Below are positions 51,575 to 60,416 of a stretch of 64,000 bases of DNA, in pieces. The notes under the pieces are model-generated. The model worked only from the letters and a program-made list of their open reading frames with translations. It was not told the DNA's origin and did not search any database. Both the position numbers and the translations under genes were made by a program. Positions within the stretch are counted from its first letter, which is position 1; every line of letters starts with the position of its first letter. This DNA comes from Lysobacterales bacterium (GTDB taxonomy: Bacteria > Pseudomonadota > Gammaproteobacteria > Xanthomonadales > Ahniellaceae): contig JACPFU010000042.1 of NCBI GenBank assembly GCA_016182785.1, forward strand, positions 34,070 through 98,069. The letters run 5' to 3'.

Positions 51575-54500
51575 GTGCGCTTTTCGCCAATCGCGATCGT
51601 CGGGCGCGGCTGCGTGCTGCCCGGCGCGCTCTCGCCGCAGGCGTTGTGGGACGCGGTGCGCAACGGTCGCGACCTGGTGCGCGCGGTGCCCTCCGGGCGC
51701 TGGCGGATGGCGCCGGAACGGGCGCTGTGCGCAGCCGACGCCGCGCTGCCGGATCGCGCCTGGTCGGACCGCGGCGGCTACGTCGAAGGCTTCGAGGCGC
51801 TGTGGAATCCGCAGGGCTTCGCGGTGCCCGCGGCCGAGCTGGCCGGGCTCGACCCGCTGGTGCACTGGTTGCTGCACTGCTCGCGCGAGGCGCTGGGCGA
51901 GTGCAGCACCCGGCCCGGCGCGCGCATCGGCGCGGTGTTTGGTCACCTCGGCTTCCCGAGCGAGGGCATGGCGGCGTTTGCCGACCATGTCTGGAGCGGT
52001 GAGGACAACGCCAGCGACGCGCGCAACCGCTGCATGAGCGGTGGTGCCGCCGCGCTGCTGGAGCGCGCGTTCGCGCTCGACGCCGGCAGCCACGCGCTCG
52101 ACGCCGCCTGTGCCAGTTCACTGTATGCGCTCAAGCTCGCCTGCGACCGCCTGCACGAAGGCAGCGCCGACCTGATGCTGTCCGGCGCGGTGCAGCGCGC
52201 CGACGACCTGTTCCTGCACATCGGCTTCGCGGCGCTGAATGCGCTCAGCCGCAGCGGCCGCTCGCGCCCGTTCCATCGCGACGCCGACGGCCTGCTGCCG
52301 GCGGAAGGCTGCGCGATGTTCGCGCTCAAGCGACTCGCCGATGCGCGTCGCGACGGCGACACCATCCACGCGCTGATCCGCGGCATCGGCCTGTCCAACG
52401 ACGGCCGCGGGCGCGGGCTGCTGGTGCCGGACGAGGCCGGGCAGCGGCGCGCGATGCACGCCGCCTACGCCACCGCCGCGATCGCCCCGGAAGCGGTGTC
52501 GCTGCTCGAATGCCATGCCACCGGCACCAGCGTCGGCGATGCCACCGAACTGCGCTCGAGCGCGGCGGTGTTTGCCGGCACGCAGGCGCTCGCGGTCGGT
52601 TCGCTGAAGTCGAACCTCGGGCACCTGATCACCGTCGCCGGCGCTGCCGGCATGATCAAGCTGATCGAGGCAATGCGTGCGGGCATCCGTCCGCCGACGC
52701 TGCACGCCGACGAGGAAACGCCGGCACTGGCGCAGACGCCGTTCCGCGTCCTGCACCACGCCGAGGAATGGCCGGCGCAGGGGCCGCGCATCGCCGCGAT
52801 CTCGGCCTTCGGCTTCGGCGGCAACAACGCCCACCTGGTGCTGTCCGAAGACGATCCCGGCCTGCCTGCGCCGCCGCCCGCGGCGGTGCGGGTGCCGCTC
52901 GCGATCACCGCGCTCGGCGTGCTCGCCGGCAGCGCCCGCGACCGTGCCGGGTACACCGCGGCGCTGCTCGCGAACCGCAGCCTGCGCGATGGCGAGGGCT
53001 GCGGCCGCATCGACACGGTCGGTCTCGACCTGGTCGGCCTGCGCTTCCCGCCGCGCGACCTGGAACAGACGCTGCCGCAGCAACTCGCGATGCTGCAGGC
53101 GGCGCGCGAGGCGCTGGCCGAAGCCGGCTCGCTGCCGCGCGAACGCAGCGCGGTGCTGATCGGCATGGAGCCCGACGCCGAAGTCGCGCGCTATGGCACG
53201 CGCTGGCGGCGCGGTGCCGGGCAGGGCGTGATCGCGGCGCTGGAGTCGGCCGGCGTGATCGGCTGCATGCCGAACATCCCGGCGAACCGCGTGAGTGCGC
53301 AGTTCGACCTGGCCGGCCCGGCCTTCACCGTCTCGGCCGGGCACGCATCCGGGCTGGCTGCGCTCGCGATCGCGGCACGCGCGCTTGGCAACGACGAGAT
53401 CGACGCGGCGCTGGTCGGCGCTGTCGACCTCTGCGCCGAACCGGTCACCCGCGCCGCCGGCAACGTCGATGCCGCCGACGCCGCAGTGGCGCTGGTGTTG
53501 AAACGGCTCGCCGACGCCGAGCGCGACGGCGATCGGATCTACGCGATCCTGGCGGCCGAGGCGGGAGACGGCGCGTCGGATGCGGAGCTGGAACTGCCGC
53601 GTCGCCTCGGCGATGCCGGCGCTGCCAGCGGCCTGCTTGCGACCGCGACCGCGGCGCTGTGCCTGCACCACCGCGTGCGCGGCGATGGACGCCACTGGCT
53701 TTCGGCAACGCCGCGCTCGTGGTCGCTGGCATTGCCCGGCTTGGACGGCTGGCGGCTGCGCGAGGCGTGGTCGGCGGCACGCGTGGCCGAGTCCGCGCTG
53801 CCGCGACTGCGCGTGTTCGGCGGGGACGATCGCGACGCGGTGATCGCGGCGCTGCTCGCTGCGCGCGAGGGCGATGCCGGTCCGGCGCGGCTCGTGCTCG
53901 TCGCCCGCGACGAGGAATTCGACAGCGTGCGCGAGCGCGCCCTGGCGCACCTGCGCGACGCTGCGCCGGCCGGGCAGAACGTGCATTACCGCGACGCGCC
54001 GATCGCTGGCGAAGTGGCCTTCGCCTTCTCCGGCGCCGGTTCGGCGTATCCGGGCATGGGCGCGGATCTGCTGCGGCAGTGGCCGCAGCTCGCGAATCGG
54101 CTGACGGCACGCAGCCGCGAGCTCGCCACCGCACTCGACTGGGCACTGGCCGCGGACGCCGCGCCGCCCGACGTGCGCCAGCAGCTGTGGGGCGCATCGG
54201 CGCTGTCGCAGCTGCATGCCGAGCTCAGCCTGGGCCTGCTCGGCCTGCGCCCCGACGCATGGATCGGCTACTCCTCGGGCGAAACCAACGCGCTGGTCGC
54301 CGCCGGCATCTGGCGCGATCCGGACGCGCTGATGCAGGCGATGGATCGCAGCCGGCTGGTCACCCACTGGCTCGGGGGCGAGTTCGCCGCGATCGCCGCG
54401 GCGTGGGCGCGTCCGGTGCAGTGGGCGAGCTGGACCGTGTCCGCGCCGCTTCGCGAGATCCGTGCCGCGGTCGCGGCGGTCGAACGCGTGCACATCGCGA

Positions 54501-57500
54501 TCATCAACGGCGACGACGAGGCGCTGATCGCCGGCGATGCCGCCGGTTGTGCGGACGTGGTCGCGCGCATCGGTGCCGCGCGCTGCCTGCAGCTCGACTA
54601 CCCGCTCGCGGTGCACGTGCCGGAACTGAGCACGGTGGCCGACGCCTGGCTCGACCTGCATCGCTGCGAAACCCATCCTGCGCATTGCGGGCGGATCTAC
54701 TCGACCGCTTCCGGCCGTGCCTACGCACCCGCTCGCGAGGCATGTGCGCGCGCCATCCTGGACCAGGCCGACCGCTGCCTCGACCTGCGCCCGCTGATCC
54801 GCCAGGCCTGGGACGATGGCGTGCGCGTGTTCATCGAACATGGCCCGGGGGGCGGCTTCGCACGCGTGATCCGCGGCATCCTCGGCGAGCGCGAGGCGCT
54901 GGTCGTCAGCTTCGATCGTCGCGGTCAGGGCGTCGAGGCGACGCTGTCGGCGATCGCCGCGCTCGTTGCCGCCGGCGTGCCGGTGGATCTGGCGGCGCTC
55001 GACGCCGCACTCGCGCCGGCGCGTTCACTGGCGCCGGCACAGCGCCCCCTGCGCCTGCCCGCGCATTGGCCGCCGGTGCGCATCGAACGCGCGCTGCAGC
55101 CGATGGCGCCGGCACCGTGGTTGCCGCCGGTGCTGGGGTTGGGGGCGGGGTGGGCATCGCGGCCGGAGGCCGCTCCCACAGAGGCCGCTCCCACAGCAGC
55201 CGCGGCGACGAGGGTCGCTTCCATGCAGGTCGCTGCCACGAGGGTGGCTGCCACCGAGGTCGCACCGCGCCGATCCGCGATCACCCGCGTCGCACTCGCC
55301 GACCTGGCCAGTGCGCACCAGCAATTCCTCCTGCTGCAATCCGATGCCCATCAGCGTTTTCTGGCGCTGCGCATGCAGGCGCAGGCGCTGCTGCTCGCCG
55401 GCGCCGACTCGCTGGGGCGGGCCGCAACTGCCGGGACGGTGCCGGCGGCAGCGGCACCGGCGCCGGCACCGCTGCGCGTGGTGGCTGCGTCCGCGCCGGT
55501 TGCGCGCAGTGAAACCAGGCCGCAGCGACCGGGCCCGTGCTTCGACCGCGCGCAACTGCTGGTCCATGCCGATGGCCGCATCTCGGAGCTGTTTGGTGCC
55601 AAGTTCCTCGGCCAGGACCGCTTCGTGCGCCAGGTGCGCATGCCCAAGCCGCCGTTGCTGCTGGCCGATCGCGTCACCGGCATCGAAGGCGAGGCCGGCA
55701 GCATGGGTCGCGGCCGCATCTGGACCGAGACCGACGTCGGCAGCCAGGACTGGTACCTGCACCGGGGTCGCATGCCAGCGGGCGTGATGATCGAGGCCGG
55801 GCAGGCCGACCTGATGCTGATCTCCTGGCTCGGCGTCGACGCGCACAACCGCGGCGAGCGCGTGTATCGCCTGCTCGGTTGCGAACTGACCTATCACGGC
55901 GACCTGCCGCGCCGCGGCGACCGACTCGAGTTCGACATCGTGCTCGACGGTCATGCCGCCCAGGGCGACGTGCGCCTGATGTTTTTCCACTACGACTGCA
56001 GGAACGGCGCGCGCAAGCAGCTGTCGGTGCGCAAGGGCCAGGCCGGCTTCTTCACCGACGCCGAACTCGCCGATTCCGCCGGCTGCCTGTGGTCGCCCGA
56101 GCAGCAGCAGATCGTCGCCGAGCCGCGGCTCGATCCGCCGGCGGTCGCCTGCACCCGCAGCGCACTCGATCGCGAACAGCTGGAAGCCCTTGCGCGCGGC
56201 GATGCGCACGCCTGCTTCGGGCCCGGTTTCGAGTTCGTGCGCACGCATACGCGCACGCCGAACATCGCCGGCGGGCGCATGTTGCTGCTCGATCGCGTCA
56301 CCGCCCTCGAGCCGGACGGCGGACCCTGGCAGCGCGGTTACCTGCGCGCCGAACTCGACATCCGTCCCGACCAGTGGTTCTTCGATGGCCACTTCAAGAA
56401 CGACCCGTGCATGCCCGGCACGCTGATGTTCGAGGCCTGCCTGCAGGCGATGGCGATCCAGCTCGCGGCGCTCGGCTACACCTTGAAGCGCGACGGCTGG
56501 CGCTTCCAGCCGGTGCCGGACGTGCCGTACCAGTTGCAGTGCCGCGGCCAGGTGATCCCGAGCTCGAAGCTGCTGGTCACCGAAGTCTTCGTCGAGGAAC
56601 GCAGCGCCGGACCGACGCCGACGCTGTACGCCGACCTGCTGTGCACGGTCGATGGGCTCAAGGCCTTCCATGCGCGCCGCGTCGCGCTCGAGCTGGTGCC
56701 GGACTGGCCGCTCGAAGACGGCGATGCCGCCGCACATTCCGGTGGCTCCGAGCTCCGCTCGGACGCTGCTGCCCCTGTCGTCGACGGCTTCCGCTTCGAC
56801 CGCGAGAGCCTGCTTGCCTGTGCGATGGGTCGGCCCTCGCAGGCGTTCGGACCGATGTATCGCCGCTTCGACGGGCCGACGCGAGTGGCGCGGCTGCCGA
56901 GCTCGCCGTATCACTTCATCAGCCGCATCGCCGAAATCCACGGGCCGATCGGGGTGATGCAGGCCGGTGCGCGCGTGGTCGCCGAATACGACGTGCCGGA
57001 GCAGGTCTGGTATCTGGACGAGAACGGCTGCCGGCGCATGCCGTTCGCGGTGCTGCTCGAAGCGGTGCTGCAACCTTGCGGCTGGTTGTCGAGTTACGTC
57101 GGCTCGGCGCTGACCGTCGACAGCGAACTCGGCTTCCGCAATCTCGATGGCGAAGGCCGCGTGCTCGCGGAACTCGCTGGCGGCGCCGGCACCCTGCGCA
57201 CCGAGGTCGAGCTGACCGCAGTGTCGGCGACCGCCGGCATGATCATCGAAACCTTCGTCGTGAATTGCTGGCTTGGCGAGCGCAAGGTCTACGAGCTGCG
57301 CACCGTGTTCGGCTTCTTCCCGCCGGCCGCGCTCGCCGCGCAGGCCGGCTTGCCGATCACGCCGCCGCATCGCGAACTGCTGGAGCGCGCGAACAACACC
57401 GAGATTGACCTCGATGCCGCGCCCGCCGCGTTCGTCGCCCACCCGACGCTGCGCCTGGCCGGACCGATGCTGCGCATGATCGACCGCATCGAAGGCGTGT

Positions 57501-57910
57501 GGCCCAAAGGCGGTGGCGCCGGGCTTGGGCAGATCCGCGCGGTGAAGGACGTCGATCCGGGCGAGTGGTTCTTCAAGGCGCACTTCTTCCAGGACCCGGT
57601 GCAGCCGGGATCGCTCGGCCTGGAGGCGATGCTGCAGGCGCTGCAGGCGCTGCTGCTGCATCAGGGCGCCGGAGCTGGCATGGTGTCGCCCCGCTTCGAG
57701 ACCATCGCACTCGACCACATGCATTCCTGGAAATATCGCGGTCAGGTGTTGCCGCATCACCGGCAGGTGCACACCACGCTCGAAATCACTGCGCGCGGTC
57801 GCGACGAACGCGGCGAGTTTGCGTTTGCCGAGGCCAGCCTCTGGGTCGACGGCCAACGCATCTACGAGGCCAGCGGGCTCGGTGTGCGCATCGTCGACGG
57901 CGGGGGCTGA
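51575..57910 (+). CDS. pfaC: PfaC-type synthase: KS-CLF-AT-DH-DH (four hotdog folds)
   Basis: A 2111-residue megasynthase with a GTG start 2 nt after the PfaA-type stop. The first ketosynthase has C179 (DAACASS), ECHATGTSVGD and SNLGHLITVAG. The second KS-like domain is a chain length factor: the Cys position is H590 (SAGHASG). An acyltransferase-like domain has GYSSGE (S900), the job done by PfaB in marine systems. Two FabA-like didomain dehydratases follow; active-site His are H1606 (FFDGHFKNDPCMPG) and H2003 (WFFKAHFFQDPVQPG). Their partner hotdogs carry LHRGRMPAGVMIEAGQ and DENGCRRMPFAVLLEA. They set the double bonds by dehydration and isomerisation. No C-terminal AGPAT domain is present. 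Confidence 0.94.
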   Translation: MRFSPIAIVGRGCVLPGALSPQALWDAVRNGRDLVRAVPSGRWRMAPERALCAADAALPDRAWSDRGGYVEGFEALWNPQGFAVPAAELAGLDPLVHWLLHCSREALGECSTRPGARIGAVFGHLGFPSEGMAAFADHVWSGEDNASDARNRCMSGGAAALLERAFALDAGSHALDAACASSLYALKLACDRLHEGSADLMLSGAVQRADDLFLHIGFAALNALSRSGRSRPFHRDADGLLPAEGCAMFALKRLADARRDGDTIHALIRGIGLSNDGRGRGLLVPDEAGQRRAMHAAYATAAIAPEAVSLLECHATGTSVGDATELRSSAAVFAGTQALAVGSLKSNLGHLITVAGAAGMIKLIEAMRAGIRPPTLHADEETPALAQTPFRVLHHAEEWPAQGPRIAAISAFGFGGNNAHLVLSEDDPGLPAPPPAAVRVPLAITALGVLAGSARDRAGYTAALLANRSLRDGEGCGRIDTVGLDLVGLRFPPRDLEQTLPQQLAMLQAAREALAEAGSLPRERSAVLIGMEPDAEVARYGTRWRRGAGQGVIAALESAGVIGCMPNIPANRVSAQFDLAGPAFTVSAGHASGLAALAIAARALGNDEIDAALVGAVDLCAEPVTRAAGNVDAADAAVALVLKRLADAERDGDRIYAILAAEAGDGASDAELELPRRLGDAGAASGLLATATAALCLHHRVRGDGRHWLSATPRSWSLALPGLDGWRLREAWSAARVAESALPRLRVFGGDDRDAVIAALLAAREGDAGPARLVLVARDEEFDSVRERALAHLRDAAPAGQNVHYRDAPIAGEVAFAFSGAGSAYPGMGADLLRQWPQLANRLTARSRELATALDWALAADAAPPDVRQQLWGASALSQLHAELSLGLLGLRPDAWIGYSSGETNALVAAGIWRDPDALMQAMDRSRLVTHWLGGEFAAIAAAWARPVQWASWTVSAPLREIRAAVAAVERVHIAIINGDDEALIAGDAAGCADVVARIGAARCLQLDYPLAVHVPELSTVADAWLDLHRCETHPAHCGRIYSTASGRAYAPAREACARAILDQADRCLDLRPLIRQAWDDGVRVFIEHGPGGGFARVIRGILGEREALVVSFDRRGQGVEATLSAIAALVAAGVPVDLAALDAALAPARSLAPAQRPLRLPAHWPPVRIERALQPMAPAPWLPPVLGLGAGWASRPEAAPTEAAPTAAAATRVASMQVAATRVAATEVAPRRSAITRVALADLASAHQQFLLLQSDAHQRFLALRMQAQALLLAGADSLGRAATAGTVPAAAAPAPAPLRVVAASAPVARSETRPQRPGPCFDRAQLLVHADGRISELFGAKFLGQDRFVRQVRMPKPPLLLADRVTGIEGEAGSMGRGRIWTETDVGSQDWYLHRGRMPAGVMIEAGQADLMLISWLGVDAHNRGERVYRLLGCELTYHGDLPRRGDRLEFDIVLDGHAAQGDVRLMFFHYDCRNGARKQLSVRKGQAGFFTDAELADSAGCLWSPEQQQIVAEPRLDPPAVACTRSALDREQLEALARGDAHACFGPGFEFVRTHTRTPNIAGGRMLLLDRVTALEPDGGPWQRGYLRAELDIRPDQWFFDGHFKNDPCMPGTLMFEACLQAMAIQLAALGYTLKRDGWRFQPVPDVPYQLQCRGQVIPSSKLLVTEVFVEERSAGPTPTLYADLLCTVDGLKAFHARRVALELVPDWPLEDGDAAAHSGGSELRSDAAAPVVDGFRFDRESLLACAMGRPSQAFGPMYRRFDGPTRVARLPSSPYHFISRIAEIHGPIGVMQAGARVVAEYDVPEQVWYLDENGCRRMPFAVLLEAVLQPCGWLSSYVGSALTVDSELGFRNLDGEGRVLAELAGGAGTLRTEVELTAVSATAGMIIETFVVNCWLGERKVYELRTVFGFFPPAALAAQAGLPITPPHRELLERANNTEIDLDAAPAAFVAHPTLRLAGPMLRMIDRIEGVWPKGGGAGLGQIRAVKDVDPGEWFFKAHFFQDPVQPGSLGLEAMLQALQALLLHQGAGAGMVSPRFETIALDHMHSWKYRGQVLPHHRQVHTTLEITARGRDERGEFAFAEASLWVDGQRIYEASGLGVRIVDGGG
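55151..55195 (+). repeat. REP-like element in the AT-DH linker of the PfaC-type gene
   Basis: GCATCGCGGCCGGAGGCCGC with TCCCACA, then a second copy of GAGGCCGCTCCCACA, in frame as a Pro/Ala/Thr-rich linker (EAAPTEAAPTAAAATRVA). The pattern is typical of intergenic REP palindromes of Pseudomonas and xanthomonads. Confidence 0.7.
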
Positions 57911-57915
57911 GCGGC

Positions 57916-58614
57916 GTGGCGCTGGTGCTGCAGGTGGCGCGCATCGCCGAGCTGCTGCCACGGCTGCCCGCCGACGCGGCAGCCTGGCTATCGCCCAGCG
58001 AACAGGAGCGCCTCGTCGGACTGCGCGTGCCGGCGCGACGCGAGCAGTACCTGGCCGGGCACTGGCTCGCACGCGAGCAGCTCGCGGCGCTGGCAGGTGG
58101 CGTGGCGACGGCCTGGCAGTTGCAGGAGCGCCGCAGCCTGCCGCCGGCGGTGGTCGGTCACGAGGCGAGCCTGCACCTCTCGCTCAGCCACAGCGGCGAC
58201 TGGATCGCCGCCGCAGTCGCCGACACCGCGCTTGGCATCGACCTCGAACAACGCCGCCCGCGCGAAGCCCTGCACCGCTTCGAGGAACTGCTGCTGGCCG
58301 AAGGCGAGGTCGCGGGCTCGCTCGACAACGACGCCCTGCTGCAACGCTGGGTGGTCAAGGAAGCCTGGATCAAGCGCGATCACGGCAGCGCGCTGCCCGA
58401 ACACCTGGCCGCGATCCGCCTGCATCACGCCGAACCCACGAGCGCCGATCTACGCTTGTGGAATGCGGCCGACTTCCATCTCGCGCTCGCCACGCTGGCC
58501 GCGCCGCCCTGGCAGATCCAGGCTCCGGGGCTCGCGTCCAGCAGCGGGTGGCGGGTGGTAGCGGCCTGTGGCGGCGGTAGCCAATCGTCAAACGCTGCCG
58601 AATCAAGCACTTGA
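57916..58614 (+). CDS. pfaE: 4'-phosphopantetheinyl transferase (Sfp/HetI type), PfaE-like
   Basis: A 232-residue PPTase with the family motifs LALGID-like GIDLEQ (Mg2+ binding Asp and Glu) and WVVKEAWIK (W-x-x-K-E-x-x-x-K). LHLSLSHSGDWIAAAV precedes them, as in Sfp-type enzymes. It should load phosphopantetheine onto the two ACPs of the PfaA-type protein. The GTG start at 57916 is 5 nt after the PfaC-type stop, so it is the last gene of the cluster. The -35 of the rpoH promoter overlaps its stop codon. Confidence 0.9.
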   Translation: MALVLQVARIAELLPRLPADAAAWLSPSEQERLVGLRVPARREQYLAGHWLAREQLAALAGGVATAWQLQERRSLPPAVVGHEASLHLSLSHSGDWIAAAVADTALGIDLEQRRPREALHRFEELLLAEGEVAGSLDNDALLQRWVVKEAWIKRDHGSALPEHLAAIRLHHAEPTSADLRLWNAADFHLALATLAAPPWQIQAPGLASSSGWRVVAACGGGSQSSNAAESST

Positions 58615-58637
58615 TTCCGGAACTTTTGGCCCGATTA
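58610..58637 (+). promoter_or_regulatory. Candidate sigma32-type heat-shock promoter of rpoH
   Basis: CTTGATT (58610-58616), a 13-nt spacer and CCCGATTA (58630-58637) resemble the sigma32 consensus CTTGAAA-N13/14-CCCCATNT. A sigma-70 reading (TTGATT with ATTAGC) is also possible. Transcription would start inside the CIRCE element. Confidence 0.5.
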
Positions 58638-58661
58638 GCACTCGAACCACCCGACTGCTAA
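58635..58661. promoter_or_regulatory. CIRCE operator (HrcA binding site) upstream of rpoH
   Basis: TTAGCACTC-N9-GACTGCTAA, one mismatch from the canonical TTAGCACTC-N9-GAGTGCTAA with the exact spacer length. It overlaps the promoter -10 and the likely start site, and is 25 nt before the rpoH start codon, a position that fits HrcA repression. Confidence 0.85.
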
Positions 58662-58686
58662 CCTCGTCTCCCCAAGGAGGAGTTCG

Positions 58687-59547
<861 letters not shown>

Positions 59548-59570
59548 TCTCCGCACGCGTTCGCATTACC

Positions 59571-59594
59571 GCAACGGCCCTTCGGGGTCGTTGC
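59571..59594 (+). terminator. Intrinsic terminator of rpoH
   Basis: A stem-loop GCAACGGCCC / GGGGTCGTTGC with a TTC apex (small mismatch in the middle), followed by TGTTTC. It lies 24 nt after the stop codon. Confidence 0.65.
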
Positions 59595-59614
59595 TGTTTC
59601 AGGGGCCGGGCGAT

Positions 59615-59685
59615 GGGCGGCCACGGGGGGCCGCCCCTGCATTCGATCGCGGCCCTCGCGTAGGGGCGGCCCCCTGTGGCCGCCC
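59615..59685. repeat. Long inverted repeat between convergent rpoH and tdk
   Basis: Two arms of about 26 bp (left begins GGGCGGCCACGG, right ends GTGGCCGCCC) with two mismatches and an 19-nt spacer. The motif GTAGGGGCGGCCCC is typical of dispersed extragenic palindromes in high-GC proteobacteria. It may act as a REPIN-type mobile repeat or as a bidirectional terminator. Confidence 0.8.
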
Positions 59686-59700
59686 TTTGCGAACCCAGGT

Positions 59701-60327
59701 TCAAGACGACAACGGCAACTCCTGCTGCTTCAGCGGAATCTCGGCCTCGCCGCGGAACACGCGCTTGAACTCGGCGCGTGACACCGACACGTAGCGGTCA
59801 TTGCCGCCGATCTCGACCTGCGCGCCCTGGGTCAGCGCGCGCCCGTGTTCGTCGACGCGCACCACCATCGTCGCCTTGCGCCCGGTGTGGCAGATGGTCT
59901 TGATCTCGGTGATCGAGTCGGCCCAGGCCAGCAGGTACTGGCTGCCCTCGAACAGTTCGCCCTGGAAGTCGGTGCGCAGGCCGTAGGCGAGCGTCGGGAT
60001 GTTGAGCTGGTCGACCACCTCGGTCAGTTGCCAGACCTGGGCCTTGCTCAGGAACTGCGCTTCGTCGGCGAGCACGCAATGCAGCGGGCCATAGGCCTCG
60101 AGGTCGTTGCGCACCAGTTGCAGCAGGTCGTCGTCGCGCTCGAAGATCACCCCGGTCGCCTTCAGCCCGATGCGCGACTGCACCACGCCGCGGCCGTAGC
60201 GGTCGTCGAGCTTCGGCGTCAGGATCAGCGTGCGCATGCCGCGCTCGTGGTAGTTGTGCGCCGACTGCAGCAAGGTCGTGGTCTTGCCGGCGTTCATCGC
60301 CGAATAATAGAAATAGAGCTTGGCCAT
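59701..60327 (-). CDS. tdk: Thymidine kinase
   Basis: A 208-residue type II thymidine kinase. It has the P-loop [15 protein letters not shown], the Mg2+-binding DEAQF motif ([10 protein letters not shown]), the lid region with KATMVVR, and the substrate-binding loop [15 protein letters not shown]. Only part of the usual zinc-binding cysteine set is seen (CHTGRKA has one Cys; the C-terminal pair is missing), so the zinc site may be degenerate. It phosphorylates thymidine in salvage. It is divergent from rep; the 89-nt gap has both promoters. Confidence 0.94.
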   Translation of the reverse strand: MAKLYFYYSAMNAGKTTTLLQSAHNYHERGMRTLILTPKLDDRYGRGVVQSRIGLKATGVIFERDDDLLQLVRNDLEAYGPLHCVLADEAQFLSKAQVWQLTEVVDQLNIPTLAYGLRTDFQGELFEGSQYLLAWADSITEIKTICHTGRKATMVVRVDEHGRALTQGAQVEIGGNDRYVSVSRAEFKRVFRGEAEIPLKQQELPLSS

Positions 60328-60416
60328 CGCTGTGCGCTTGGGATCGGGCCGGCGATTTTAGCAGCGCCGGCCACACCCGCCCGGATAGAATCCGCGCCCG
60401 CATTCCGGTAGTCCCG

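Noticed and set aside
53191..53600. Second KS of the PfaC-type protein as an inactivated pseudo-domain.
   Set aside because: Loss of the active Cys is normal for the chain length factor of PUFA synthases, and the rest of the domain is intact.
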